Notes: generated by a model not told the origin, from the letters alone. A DNA stretch of 64,000 nucleotides from Obelidium mucronatum (GCA_025765595.1 JAIVFH010000029.1:248001-312000), one strand, 5' to 3'. Shown: positions 33,468 to 46,388, counted from the stretch's first letter. Translations and numbers: made by a program.

Positions 33468-35682
33468 TCATTTTGCTGAATTAGAACTCTTCATGAGATC
33501 CCGCAAACTGCCGTTTCCAGCTGTCCCCCCAGAGCTTCCAGGATTTCCAGCCGACTTTTTCACCAAGAAAACGTGAATCTTCATTGCAATTTGACAGGCC
33601 GTTACAAAATGCATGGCAAAACTTCCTGATAACGACCATATGTTCAAAAGCGAACTGTTGTACGGATTCACATAAATGGTCACAACTTTCCCCATCATTG
33701 AAACCGAAATAACAAAACAAAAAAGACACGTTACTATCCCGTATCGCGCAATGATTCCAAAGTTGAGTTCCATTTGATTCAGGTTCCCTGTTTTGGCTTC
33801 CAAGAGAAATTTCGCAAACGCATAAAGGAAAAGGCAATCAAGAACTAGCAAGGAAGAAGCTGAAATCAGTTGACAAATATAAGTTCCCGCAAAGCTGCTC
33901 TTATCCAGGTAATATATCTCAACGATATTAGCAATGACAGGAGTCAATTGAACGACTGGTGTGGATACGAGAATTCCCTTTATCACCTGCAACCACAGTT
34001 GATCAAAGACCCGGGAAATTTGGAGCTCACTTCGTTTAAAGCATAAGAAAATATAAGAAAGACGCCAAAAGACGCCAAATATTTGAGAACCCAAGTAGTA
34101 ATTGATGACACTCTCTGACGGAAACATTTTCATCACAGACAACCCCCAATACACAGAATACAGAGCATCCTGCCAAATTAAACACGTGATACTGATCAGC
34201 AGCGAAGCATTAAACGGAGTTGCCCAGATGGATCCCTTGGTTTCTGTGCTTCTAGTCTTGCGAGATTCAAAGTTGCCAATAAACCAGACAACAAGCAAAA
34301 GAAACAAGATCGAAACAGCTCCCAAACACATGTAGATATAAACGTTTGTGATTTGCCGTTGGTTGATTGGTGCAAAGGCGGGGCAAGTGACAATCCGGAA
34401 GCGAGGAGAAAAGCCTAGATATTTGTTGATACAGCTCATGTTTTGGTATGTGCCGACAATATCTTTGGGTGCGTTTGCGCAAAGGGCGTCTGCTACTTGG
34501 AGTTTGATTGGGTCTTGTTGAGAGGCGAACCAAATCACTGTTTTCATTGAGCAAATAGACTCGGCAGCTGATTTTGGGGTAATTAAAGTGTACGAGCTTA
34601 GGCAATCGTCCGCGGTGTTTTTTGCTCGGATTGTTAATCTGCTCGTTTCATTGAGATATTGCAGGTAGATATTCAAATCAGCTTGAATTTGCGACAATTG
34701 ATATGAACCTGGGAGGGGAAATGAAATCAAAAGAGATGAAACTAATTCAAAAAACCGTCGTTGAGTTTTCCCCAATAATGAAGAGATTCACCCCAACTTA
34801 ACTGATACACAAAGTAGCCAACGTTCTTGCTTGAGAAGATAAACTCTGTATTGAAAACCACTGAAGCGCCTGAGCAGATCCCAAATCATACGCCATACGG
34901 ACAGCTGTATAGTTCATGTTCTGAGTAGCAATGCAAGAGCCGATGGTGTCTGCAAAATCGGGCACTACTTCGAGCAGCGCGTTCCAGGATCACCTTCAAC
35001 TCGGATTGAAGCTTCTGATTTGCGCATACTTCAAGCGCGACACTTTTGATTTGATTCTCATTTGCTCGAGCTTCTTGAAGCCAGGCAAGTGAACTTCCCG
35101 TCAGTGGCGCCTCACTCACAGATAGTTTTGATACGCATACTTGCATGCGTTCTACAACAGCATAACTCAACTTCACAGCACTGCCACCATTTCCCCCGCT
35201 ACTTTGCAAATAATTCATTGTTGTATTAACTTCTACACTTTGTAACCAAGTTGAGTTGCCGACTTGGCTACCACTGCTGTCACCACTAAATGAACAAACT
35301 TGATTCACGAGCATCAACTGTGTATCCACATCTTGCGATTGAAACCAAGGTTCTACTTCTCGGCGCAAAGGGACACCATGTAAATGTATAAAGAAAAATG
35401 CTCTGTCCAACATTCGTGATTGAATACCGTCCTTGTGAAAGTTCACGAACCCATTGATTGACGGATGCAAAGATGAGGTGGATCCAAATCAAAAATCGAC
35501 GCGAGTGCTTGAAATTGGCTGGTTTTGGTTGTATTTGACAGTCTGGGGTCGCTCCCGATGAGGTTGATGAGTTGAGACTTTGTTGTGGTGTTTTGGGAGA
35601 GGAACCAGGAAATGAAAGGCTGTGGAGGTGGAGGGGTGTCAAAGAACCGAGCAAGGCCTTGACTGAAAGTAGCAGAGTTCAT
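33468..35682 (-). pseudogene. WFxxQ-repeat receptor family member with several frame breaks
   Basis: The C-terminal exon (33468-34708) is open and encodes one repeat unit (VIWFASQQDP ... LC), seven helices and a polar tail; after helix 3 the motif is CFKRSEL rather than SYxRS. A 94-nt phase-1 intron (34709-34802) sits exactly where the paralogues have theirs. The ectodomain half (34803-35682, start MNSATFSQ) needs at least three frame changes, near 35455, 35355 and 34980, to follow the family pattern: SWFLSQN, then PFAPRSR, then PWFQSQD ... VC, AWLQEAR ... VC, then QWFSIQS. None of these is an obvious intron. It is either a recent pseudogene or a real gene with several assembly indels. Confidence 0.7.
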
Positions 35683-35874
35683 TGTCTTTTGTTTCCTTGT
35701 CCTGAAGAGGAGGCCATTTATTTGTCACCTGGGTCAAAGTACAATGGAATCAAGCCAGAGGATGGGAAACAATGATAAATAGCACCTTTCCTCATTTTAT
35801 ATATTCACTTCATTCATATTTTCTTTAAATAATCAATCTACACACAAATCGGCTGCAGCTTGATTGCATCTTGA

Positions 35875-38521
35875 TCACTTGTTTCGGTTCCTTTGCTTGC
35901 TCTTCACCACACGTCCCTTTTCGAATTTAATAATCGTGTTCATTATACAGAATTGACCGAATTGTGTTGGTTCTGGTTCAAAAAAAAAAGAAAATTATTT
36001 GTAAAAGAGGAATATCATTAAACGCCTGGTGTACCTTTCAAAATAGACAAGGCAATCTCGACAGGATCCATCTCTGGCTGCAACACTTTGATTTGCTTTG
36101 CGTCGCGATCTGGTTTTTTTTTGAAGAATATTTTTGTCAGTGACAAGAAGTGCTGCCAATATCATTTACAAACTTTTGGCTTTCATTCCAGCAGCCAATA
36201 AACACTCATCCGTCAATTTAAAAGTCTTTGTCGAAGGATTTTTCGCTCGCAAATACGTGATGGAGTTGATGCTTTGCAAGTCTAATCGATCGATCGCGGT
36301 CTTCAACCCTTCTGGATCAATCACTTTTGGGGGAGGTAAGATAAAAATGGCCGGACAAAAAAAAGCGCTATGAATATCGATACACATACATTGTATATCA
36401 AAAGGCTTTTTAGCAGCTTCCAGTATCGGAATAATCAAATCCTTCAACACTTCGCGTATTATTTTAACATCCTCTTGATCGACAAACAGAATCGCTTGTT
36501 TCGCCAAAACCTCATTGGCATGGTTTCCCTTGAACGCCGCTGAAAGAAGCTTGATTGACCATTGACTGTTTGTAAACAGATCCGGGAATTCAATGTCAAT
36601 GTCTGTGAGTCGTGGCTCGCGTTTCGGTGGTGGCTTTGCGTAATACCATGTGACTACCACTTTTTTGTTTTCCCATACGACACCTAGAATGTGATGGAGA
36701 CTGATGGGAAAGCCTGCATATATTGAAGAATCTGATGGGGGGTTGGGATTGAGTTTGACAGATTTTTTTGCGAATGATTTCAAACCTTTCTGGCTTGTAC
36801 AGTACAGCGCTGCTCGACTTATAAAGAAATTGTAAGATCCCGATCCTATTTTCCCCGTCTTTTCCAAAATTGGCTGTGGAAACGACGAAAACTTGAGTGA
36901 AGTGAAACTGAAAAAAAAAAAGAAATTGTTTTCCGCACCTCTCGTGTTGGATATCCGTGTTCATTCAAGCCCTTTAAATGTTCGACACCTGTAGTTGCGA
37001 TATTTTTAGAGTCCATCCCAGCTTCATCCACTGTAACTGCTCCGGCAGAGTTACTGCTTCCTCCCCCCATGACCTTGACCATATTTTGAACAGTTCCAGG
37101 TGAAATGCTCCGTCGATCCCCTGAAAACATGGAGGCGGGTCTTTCTCTCAGTGAAGAATCACGCTGCTGCCTAAGCATTGCCACTGGGGGAGCGACATAG
37201 CCTGGCGAGGTTACAGATTCCCGGTCTTGGATGCTGGATATTGGCCGCAATGATCGGACTCCCGTTCGTTTAACGGGTACTGGACCATCTGTTCCTTGGG
37301 ACACTGAATCAGGCTGATTCACAAGTTTTGTGACAACGGGAGGCGGTAGATTTGGTATTTGTTGTGGAAGTGGCGGCGGAGGAGTTGCAAACTCCTCAAA
37401 CATCCGTTCGACCAGAACTCCCGTCAAAGTTTCTCGCCTGCCTCCGGCATCTTCGTATAGCATATTGTGATCTTCGCCAAACTGTTGGTTGTGTGAATGT
37501 CCTTGCACTGCAGTCGTTTCAAGAGATTTCGAAAAAGTATCGGTCGCTCCTGAAAGAGGCCCACTTCCGAGTTTGAAAATGCTTTTCGGTAGCTCGCCAC
37601 TGCTAAATGATTCTTCGGATGCCATGGAATGACCTGACTTATTGCTCATGGGACGAAGCGAGTTGTTGCTTTTTTCAATGGAAGAAAGAGAGAAAGAAGT
37701 TTCTGCTGTGGTTGGGATATGACGCGTCGAATAAGGCTGATGTGGGTTGTGATGATTCTGAGATGCGACAGTTGCCGTATTTCTTTGCCCCCCCAAAGGC
37801 CTGTTTGACAGTGGGGGTTGTACCGGTGCTATGTTATTGTCACTATAATGAGGGGATACCGTATTGCTGCTTTTCTTCCTTGTGGCAGTCTTTTTGTTGG
37901 CGGAAGCTGCTGAAGCAAGGGGTACTGGTAGAGGGGCATCTTCTTCCGGGGTTTCACCCAAATCAAACGAAAGGGCTGTCAGCATGTCATCCAGCTTCCT
38001 CAGCGCGCTTGTTTGTTTTACCGGAGAGGCAGTATTCCGCCTTGACTGGCTAGCCGTTGGCGTGGAACCAGCCGAAGAATGAGAAGATATATTTTGATCC
38101 AAGGAGGCCGCCAGGTCTTTGAGCTGCGATTGCGAAGCAGAAGCGGCAGTTGTCAGGGGAATACTAGGACTACTTGGAATTCCGGGCACCGCCGGAATAC
38201 TCTCGCCGCCCGCAGCGCCCAGCGCCGTTTCCGACGCCTTCCGCATTTTGCGCCTGTCTGCGGCGGCGCGGCTGATCGCGGCGGCGAGCGACCCGCCGGC
38301 GGCGGCGCTTTCGGCGTCGGCGTCGGCGCAGTTTTCGGCGCAGTTTTCGGCGCGCGTCGGCGGCAGCGCCTCGGCGGCGGCGGCGTTGTTTTGCAGCGCG
38401 CGGAGTTTGCGCTCCGTCTCGAGTTTCTTGACGATTTCAGAGACTTGGATCTGCGTGCGCCGGCGTCAGTCGGCGGTCAAACAGTTGCTTGGTGGAATTT
38501 AAATACCTCTTTGGCCGACAT
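35875..38521 (-). CDS. Unrecognised Pro/Ser-rich protein with conserved C-terminal region
   Basis: Six exons join in phase (38507-38521, 36939-38450, 36891 to 36390, 36174-36323, 36035-36109, 35875-35972) to about 783 aa. The first exon encodes only MSAKE. An N-terminal helix (VSEIVKKLETERKLRALQ) leads into a low-complexity half rich in Ser, Pro, Ala and Asn with PPPPLPQQIPNLPPP. The C-terminal about 250 residues are ordered, with alternating strands and helices: ILEKTGKIGSGSYNFF, IYAGFPISLHHILGVVW, FKGNHANEVLAKQAILFVD, LTDECLLAAGMKAK. They end with a basic tail (KGRVVKSKQRNRNK). A PH-like or adaptor fold is possible but I cannot assign it. The first about 250 coding bases are strongly GC-rich. 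Confidence 0.6.
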
Positions 38522-38684
38522 GACTGGCTGCGGGGGGTTCAGTGCTGCTTCGTGCTTCTGGAATCTGGAAGAAAAAGAATACTTTCACAGATGATTAATA
38601 AATGATTAAGAAATAAAGGCTTAAGTGATCTAATACACTCCAATAAGAATAGTAAATACAGGAGCGTTTAAAGTTTATCTCTGA

Positions 38685-39030
38685 ATGACTTCCCCTTTTG
38701 CTGCCGAAATTGCTTCCGACCTCGCTGCAACCCTGACACACATTGTGTATGAATTGGACATCAAAGTAGTGGCCGTGCAGTCCTCCCAGGCAGAGTTGAT
38801 TAAAGAAATGGACCACTTGGCCTCGGGTTCGTGCAGTCATTGTTTTTCGCGGCACTGATACGGTTCTTTAAGAGCTCCACTCACTCCTCGCTGCTTCCGA
38901 CCCGCCACCTATCGATCCAGTTCTACAAAGACTTCTTGTTTGCCGCAAGAGACTCTTGGCGGTGAATGCCAGCTTGAAATCATCACAGGACAGACTCCGT
39001 CGGATATCGTCTCTGCTTCTCAAGAATTGA
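38685..39030 (+). CDS. Snapin/SNN1-like BLOC-1 subunit
   Basis: Two small exons, 38685-38826 and 38873-39030 (46-nt intron, phase 1), give a 99-aa all-helical protein. The pattern AAEIASDLAATLTHIVYELD, VVAVQSSQAELIKEMDHLA, LHSLLAAS, DPVLQRLLVCRKRLLAVN, SLKSSQDRLRRI matches the Snapin/SNN1 family: an N-terminal helix, the sQ-x-x-L-x-x-x-I-D-x-L-like block, P-x-x-D-P, and the RKRLxxVNxxLxxxQxRL end. Snapin is a coiled-coil subunit of BLOC-1 in endosome/lysosome-related organelle sorting and binds SNAREs. It is shorter than animal Snapin. No long open frame covers it, so it is easily missed. Confidence 0.7.
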
Positions 39031-39153
39031 CCAAAATAAACTAATTTGTACATATGTCTATCTAGATTCACTTATGATCTTTACTGTCCGACTGACTTTA
39101 ATGTTGACCTTCTGACACCTGTCATTGTGGGACAAAATCGTCAACACACTGGA

Positions 39154-39390
39154 TGGAACGCGTCTAATTTCATCTCGTCTTTTCTTGAAACGTTTTCTGC
39201 GTATTCCGTGGCTACAAATCAGAGTGTCTGATGGTTCGCTTCTCAGCCTGATACATCACAGAGAGTACCATCATCAACGCCATTTCAAATTAGCAACAAA
39301 TCCAGCGGAGCAGATGCAATCTTCTCGATGCGGAAGCTAGATCTATCGTTTTTTCTATCGTTGTTTGGAATTTTATGACCAAATTCTCTC
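39154..39390 (+). pseudogene. Relic of the WFxxQ receptor N-terminus
   Basis: In one frame WNASNFISSFLETFSAYSV, ATNQSV, stop, WFASQPD mirrors the paralogue start MNASYFVNNF ... LTNISVWWF: the first Trp of the WWF core has become TGA. About 40 codons of weak similarity follow, and then the frame closes. No start codon is preserved. It lies head to tail just upstream of the intact-looking start of the next receptor, as expected for a decayed member of the tandem array. Confidence 0.75.
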
Positions 39391-39519
39391 AAATTCTTAG
39401 TAAGCAGTTAGGAGTCCACTCGCGTCAGATAAATCGAATTAAAACAAGGATTCGATGCTTTTTAAGTTTTTTTTTCTTGGTATAGTTGTCATTGTTTGGA
39501 AAAAAAGAAAAGGGAAACA

Positions 39520-41669
39520 ATGGACGCAACTGTATTCTTGACACACTTTAATACAGCCTTTTCAACGTATACGCCTTTCACGAACCAGAGTATTTGGTGG
39601 TTCGCAGCTCAATCGGATGCCATTCAAGTGTCAATCATCAACTCTCTTTGTGCCGCGAATGATACAATCGATGTCAAAATCTCAACTCTTGATATTGTCG
39701 AACAGACATTTGATTTGGCCAAAGCTCCAGAATCAGCTGTGCAAATGTGTTTGCTTGCATACAATATTAATGATCACATGAAGGATACAGTGAAATCGCA
39801 AATTCAACTTGGAGCCTTGAATCAGTTCTTGTTTTCTCCCTTTAGCCCAGGCAGCAGAAAATGGATTCGAAAACAAGATGAAGATACGCAAGTGGATGCA
39901 ATATATTATATTTGCGAGCAATATGGTTTTACGGCTGAGCAAATCATCCAAGTTACCGACTATCTGTTTGGGAGTGGTGGAATTCACGAGTTGAGTACCA
40001 AAACGCTAGGGGCTCTTACACTCTGCGCGAGTTCAGCATACTTTGTCCTTCATTCAGATTCAAATACAAGCATCCAATGGTTTGGTCGTCAAAATTTGGT
40101 GATACAGCAAAGGCTGCTTGTACGCTTATGTGCAGCAAAAGAAATACCCACTGGCAACCTGAAACACATTTTCGGAACTCTGCGACGGGATGCATCGAAT
40201 ACTACTATTCAACTCTATGATTTTATTTTCGATGGTTGTATAGCGACGCGAGAGTATAGCATGGCAGACATTGTGAAGCGATTTGCCGGAAACCTTGATG
40301 CAATGCCAGTGCATGTATGGGTGGCTTTCCAGAATATTTCTCAACAATTGAACTTTATAGATTATATGTATTCAGGTATTTCATCTATCGGTTTCAAGGG
40401 AAAGATAAGGCAACTGACCATTTTTTTAAAAAAAAGGAAAGTCGCTGCTTGACCACCAGTTTTTTTATTCCTACTCAGTCATTTCCAAATTATTCACATC
40501 GTACACCGACTATCTGAGTTCAGTCGGAATAGCAACAAAGTATTTGACATACAAATCTAACCAGTGGGAAGATTTTTACGCGTCAATGGAAGATTTCGAA
40601 AGCGATATTTCATTTCTCGGCAACACCGTTTGGTTTGGCTCACAAAACCTAACCACCCAAATACGGGCCATGAATCACCTCTGCGCGGATCAAAGTTTCG
40701 ATTCAGACTTACTTGTGAAAATGTTTCATAACTTGGTCTTATTGACAAATGCGGACTTTCCGCTCCTGGATGAAATGCACAAGTGTGAAAGATCAGAGAG
40801 CCTTCAGCTTGACACTCGAGTCAAACTATACGCTTTCGTTTCATATGGAATATGCTGTCTGTTAATGATTCCTCAGCTATAGCGTAATCGTGTTTCGCCA
40901 ACAAAGTCAATCCAAAACTCCAAAAAAACAATCCAAAACTCCAAAATTGGCCAAATTTGATATCATTATGATAATTAATCTGTTGAGCTTATTATGCTAT
41001 GACATTGTAATTGCAGTGTTTTGGGCGAATCGGGTGTACACCTTTTTCAAAAGTTTGCCTTCTCAGCGCGTCAGTCAAGGAATCTTGTACGTTCTCATAT
41101 TTGTGTTTACATCGTCATGGAATATTTCGTACCTCCATTTGTCATATATGCGTTCGGAAACAATTTTGAAAATGATTTGGCCGAATTCAGTTCGTTTGAT
41201 CAAGTTGTTATTCAAGTATTCCTTCTTGATTCTGGTTAGTCCAGTGATATTCAGTATATTGGAGTTTTTAAATAATGATATAATCTGGAATACATTGACG
41301 TGGGCGACTGTGGCCACAAATGATATTGTTCTGCTGATTTTGGATGGGCTTCTTGTATACACGTTTGCAAAGCATGTGTCAGAGATTAGGAGGGATGTGG
41401 ATGTCCCAAACAAGCATTTGGATATTATTTCCAGATGGGGTGGGGCGGCAGGCGCAGTTGTCGTTTTGATTTCCATTTCTTCTATTACGACAATGTATGG
41501 GCTGATGGCTGGGGAAGGGTCTTATATGATGACTTCGGTGGTAATAATGGCTGGTCTTATGCATGTTGTTTCGGCACTTTTGCTTGGAATGAAGTACCGG
41601 CTTTATAGAGAGTCTCTTCTCGAAACGGCCCGTACAGTTTCAAGTAATCAAACTGCTGTCAGAAAATGA
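39520..41669 (+). CDS. WFxxQ-repeat seven-TM receptor-like protein with one frame break
   Basis: Exon 1 is 39520-40375 and exon 2 starts at 40479 (phase-1 intron of 103 nt at the family position). It starts MDATVFL. Units: IWWFAAQS ... LC, RKWIRKQD ... IC, QWFGRQN ... LC, VWVAFQN, VWFGSQNLTTQ ... LC. Inside helix 1, near 40865-40885, the frame shifts by one base: VSYGICCLLMI continues as SYSVIVFRQQS in another frame. The remaining six helices are open, with LSYMRSET after helix 3. A direct duplication encodes QSKTPKK twice in the loop after helix 1. Because only one base is wrong, an assembly indel or a very young lesion is likely. Confidence 0.72.
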
Positions 41670-41735
41670 AAAAATATTAAAATTGAATAACGTTGGTTGG
41701 AACCCAAATACAATAAATTTTTACGAAATGAAACA

Positions 41736-43800
41736 ATGAATACGACGTACTTTGTCCACAACTTTGACGCGTTATTCTCCACATATTCTCCACTGACAAA
41801 TCAAAGCGTTTGGTGGTTCAATAGCCTCACTGAACCCTTGCAATCACAGATTGCTGTTTCTCTCTGTCACGAGGCTGTTCCTGTCAACTCGCTTTTGACC
41901 TTCAGCCAAACCTTTGTTTTGAGCGAGACAAATCAGCATATTATTGACTCCTGTACACCAAGCGAGTGCTCACACCACAGCAAAGTTCGAAACAGATCTG
42001 ATTGTTGCGAACCCATACACGCCAGGAGCGAGACGGTGGTTCCTGAAACAAAAAGCAGAGGATCAAGTTGGTCTACTATCATATATTTGCAAATCCTGGG
42101 GATATTCGCCATGGCAGACGGTGCAGGTGCTGGAATACTATCTCCAAGACAAACCCACTTTGCCAAAGGATGCTCAAGTGGCGGCAGATACGTGCATTTC
42201 ATCGGCTCGATTTCTAATGTTTCCATATGTGGATTTTCACTGGGATTGGCTCGCGATTCAGACTGAAAATACAAAGAGACGACTATTGGTTCTTTTGTGC
42301 GCGGACATGACCGTTGGTACCTTGGAGTTGACGAAAATCTTCATACGACAGCTGCAACGGAATACAACAATACACGAATCAACTGCGCGCTGTATTCTCA
42401 TGCGAGATATGACAATTCATGATGTTTATAGACAGTATCAGCTCAAAAATACTCTATCGGATGACGCCAAATTCTGGTTTGCTATACGGAACTCAACAGA
42501 AAAGGAGCTGACGATTGACTATTTATTTGGAGGTGTGTACATTTATTCGTTTCGTTCCCATGAGGTTTAATGAATCCCCAAATATTAATAATAAGGGTAC
42601 ATCTTCTACGATCAAGGACCACCCATTATCTATACATTACCACAATTAGTTGCCATAATGAACGGTTACATCAAGTACCTATATGACCTTGAATTTCCAG
42701 TTCAGTCACTGGCGGATCGTGCCAATGCATGGTTTTTCGAATACATGAAGTTCAAGAGCTTTCCGGGAGAGGGGCATTGGGGATTCAACCTTGTATGGTT
42801 CGGGTCGCAGAATTCGAGCGTTCAGCTTGAAGCAGTGAGAGAATTATGCACGAATCCTGTGTACACCCCTGCAACTGTTTATTCTGTCTTTAAAACATTC
42901 TTTCGATTAATTCCTCTGGAACCAGAGATTCACAATGAAATGAGAAGATGTCCGAAAGATAAACAATCCATGAGTGACCATGTCGCGCTTGTTTCGATGT
43001 TCTTGGGTTGTGCAGGGTTCTGTGGATTAATGATTGTTCTGTTTAGCCTCATTTTATACCTGGAGTTCAGAAGCTTCGAGAAGCCCAACGAGGCGGGATT
43101 CTCGCATTTTAATTTGGTTATGCTCGCAAGTCTTTTGTGTCTCCTTGGCGAGGATATTGCAAACGCGTGGTTCATAAACTCGGCGATTTATAACTTTGAA
43201 ACAATGATATCATCAACGATAACGGGAGTTAGTGTCGTCTACTCTCTCACATTTGTGTTTAATTGTGGATGGAGCTTTTCATTCTTGCATCTGTCCTATG
43301 TACGGTCTGAGTCTCTTGTTCATTTAATCTGGCCGACCACGTATCAATACATCAAGAGGGCGTTTTTAATTTCTCCCATTGTATTCTTGGCTCCGATTAT
43401 AATCAGTGCTCTCGAAATTGCGGGTGTTGCCACGGCAACATTAACGTGGACTTCTTATGCAGTTTCAGAAGTTTACTTATTCGTTTTGGATTTGGTGTTG
43501 CTTTTCACGTTCATCAAGTTTGTTCGAGGAGTCTATGTTGATTCAGATATCTCAAATCAACAGTTCAATGCAATTTCGCGGTTTAGTTCTGTGAGCTCGT
43601 TTCTCTGTTTGTTGATTACGCTGAGTGCTTTGGCAAGACCGATTATAACAGAATATACTACTGGAAGCGATACAAGCAATTTATATATGCGTGGCGGTTG
43701 GGACGGTTCTTATGCATATTTCTACATTTGTTGTACTGTGTTTGAAATGGAAGTTGTTGCGAGACAGGATTTCAAAAACAGGAACGCTCATTTAAAGTAA
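41736..43800 (+). CDS. WFxxQ-repeat seven-TM receptor-like protein with one frame break
   Basis: It starts MNTTYFVHNF. Exon 1 ends at 42532 and exon 2 starts at 42617 (84-nt phase-1 intron at the family position; GPPIIYTLPQLV opens exon 2). Between IIDSCTPSE and KFETDLIVANPYTPGARRWF (about 41965-41985) the frame changes by one base with no room for an intron. The rest reads through: units RRWFLKQK ... IC, DWLAIQT ... LC, FWFAIRN, VWFGSQN ... LC, then seven helices with LSYVRSESLVHLIWP after helix 3. The C-terminal tail is short and basic. It is the head-to-tail neighbour of the previous copy, and both carry a single-base break, which may point to sequence quality in this segment. Confidence 0.72.
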
Positions 43801-43953
43801 TGACTTTCATGCAATGCTTATAATACATAATACTGTTCAAATTAAAGTTAAATGACCAAAAAAAATGAGGCAATAATTATATTTATCCATAGTGTTTCTG
43901 AGCTTCCCTCCTCATTCTGATAAACTTCCGCCGCATCCACCTTTTTATTGGGA

Positions 43954-46388
43954 TCAGTAAGTCCGCCTCATGCTCCTACTGCCACCAATTGCATCAAAAC
44001 TGCCCCCACTGGACATGACAGATGTCCCTGCAAACCCAACCGACCCAGCAACACTTTTTCCAACAATACTAGCCGTTCGAACCCTCATCACATCAGCAGA
44101 AACCGCAGAAACGCCAGCAAATCCTCCCACTTCGGAATCACCCACGCCGCCACCGCCGCCGCCGCCCCCACTACTCACTCCTGTCCCCGTAGCCCCCCCA
44201 CCTACAACCACCCCATCCTCTTCTTGCTCCTCGTCGACACCATTCAGATATCGCTGGATAAACTCCTCTTCTGGCGTTTCCACCATATTCTTGCGTTGGA
44301 ATGCAACAAACATGATCAACATGCCTCCCAGCTTCGCCAAACAGACATACAAAGTCTCACGAAACACTTGATTGTAGAACATGCTGACAAGGGCGGCTGT
44401 GTATGCCGTCAATGTGACGATTGCACAGAATGGGCCAATGAAGGGACCCAAATCAAAAGGCCGTCTTGTTTTTTTTTTTTGTTCACCCGATCGAATGGAC
44501 GAATAAAAAAAAGGAAGATAAAAAAAAAAGAAGGGAAAGCATTAGATAAAAGGGTAAGGACGTGAAAATTGTGCGTCAAGAAACGTGATATTCACTTACT
44601 TTAAATTCGGGTAACTCCATCGCATTTGCAAGTACGCAAGGGAAACACTGATATAAGCAATGATTGCATACAGCAGACTTCCGTTTAAGAAAGCTTCTCC
44701 GACTACACCAGATGCTTCTGTAGAAGGAAAAAAAAAAGTATTTTGATTAATTTTTTTTTTAACTCTTTTCTCGATCTTTTCCTTAAAAAGCAGACTTAAC
44801 GGAATTGAAGCATCAAGGCAGAAGAGAGACACATGGCCATTGAAAAGAAGAGTGCGTATACGGGTGAACTAGTTTTTTGGTATACTTTGGCCAACTGGAT
44901 AAAAAAAATATTTTTTGTAACGGTTTTATATTTGATTGAAAGAGAGTCGCCATTACAAGTTTCGGATAATATCCAACTTTGCTGAGCGCGAATATTTGTC
45001 GTGATGTTGCGTATACGTAGATTGCGATGCTTAGGAGGGGTTAAATTATTAAACAAAGAAAACAGAAAGTAAACTGTTAAAAAATACTCCACTTACAACA
45101 ATAAAATACATGGTACATAGAGCACAAAATACAAAGCAGATGCAGTCATACTTGAACCCAGCCCACCAATCCCATACGAAGCCAGAAACGCGTCAATCAG
45201 TGGATTATTCGCCCCAACAAGCACCGAAATCCCCGGTGGAACACACGGAACCAACACAATCACGTATCCCAAAACCCCAAGAATAGATACAAGCGCCATA
45301 ATCATCAATCGAGGAGCATTCTGAACAAAGTCCTTTCCTTCCTCTGCACACAGAGGTGCCATTTCGAGCCCAGATATTGACCAGAGCATGCTGACCATGG
45401 CGGGCCATATCGGGGCGGTTCCAAATGGGAAAAGGAGGTCGATTGTTGATGGGGATTCGTTGATTGTTCCGTTGGCGAGTGTAAAGTTGACTCCTGGTAG
45501 GTTTACTGCGTCTTGGAGAGCGTTTTTACTGATGTCAAAGTACTTTAGAGAAGGAAGGACGACAGAGAGTCCGCCAAAGACGGCGATAAACAGTAAGGCC
45601 CCACAGAGAGCAACAAACGTCCGAACTCCTGTCAGATTTGCCCCGAGGACAATCACAGCAAAGGGAATCCAGTATAAAGGTGCCAATTCATTTGGAGTTC
45701 CGAAAATCTGGAATAATGAAATAAAATCAAGGTGTGCGTTGGTTTGTGGTGTTTTTTAGTAAGAGATTGCCAACCAAACGTCCATTACCTGCGAACAAGT
45801 GGATCCTATCATCCAAAACCCTTGCGCTGCAAAAAGAATATACTCCCACGCTTCGCAGCTTCCAACCAAAAATCCTGCAAACGGTCCAAACGCGGTCCTT
45901 GCAAAGATTGCCATCCCCCCATTCAAAGGCAACATGACCATCAATTCCAGCAAGATGCAGAAAAAGCAAATGTAGGTGGAGAAAGCGAGCGCAGAAGACG
46001 CAATCAGTGTTCCATAACCGGAAGAGAGAACCAAGTTCCAAACCGTGGGGCTGCTGATACAGAGGTTGCTTGATGCGAATATGATGAAAAGACCCCATTT
46101 CCCCAACGCGTCAGTTTGGAGTTCTCTCTCTTTGAGGAACGCTTGATCGACTTGTTCGTATTTGCACGCATCGGAACCGAGATTGGTTTTCAGAGAGGCA
46201 GGGAACTCGGAGATGGAACTGATGAGGGACGCGCTAATTTTTACCATAGATATGCCTCGACTTGTTCGGCGATTTGAAGTGCCAGTGTTTGGCGGAATAT
46301 TCTCGATTGACTGTGCAGCGGCTGGATAGGCGTCATTTAAAGGGACGCGTATCGATTGAAGAGGTTTGTTGTGTGGTGTTGTTGGCAT
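43954..46388 (-). CDS. APC-superfamily amino acid/ethanolamine permease
   Basis: Six exons in phase: 45789-46388, 45097-45707, 44957-45029, 44801-44894, 44600-44717 and 43954-44464 (668 aa). About 12 helices are spread over all exons, including the APC hallmarks ASSNLCISSPTVWNLVLSSGYG (helix 1 region), LNGGMAIFARTAFGPFAGFLVG and WSISGLEMAPLCAEE (helix 6 region), and YATSRQIFALSKVGYYP after helix 8. The arrangement fits the LAT/ethanolamine-permease branch of TC 2.A.3. The N-terminal about 110 residues are a Ser/Pro-rich cytosolic extension. The C-terminal about 110 residues are a Gly/Ser/Val-rich low-complexity tail with a run of eight Gly. The substrate cannot be decided. The five introns lie in the last two thirds. 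Confidence 0.82.

Noticed and set aside
41736..42532. A 28-nt intron to explain the frame change near 41965
   Set aside because: It would be far shorter than any other intron in the window and would lack a branch site; a single-base indel is simpler.
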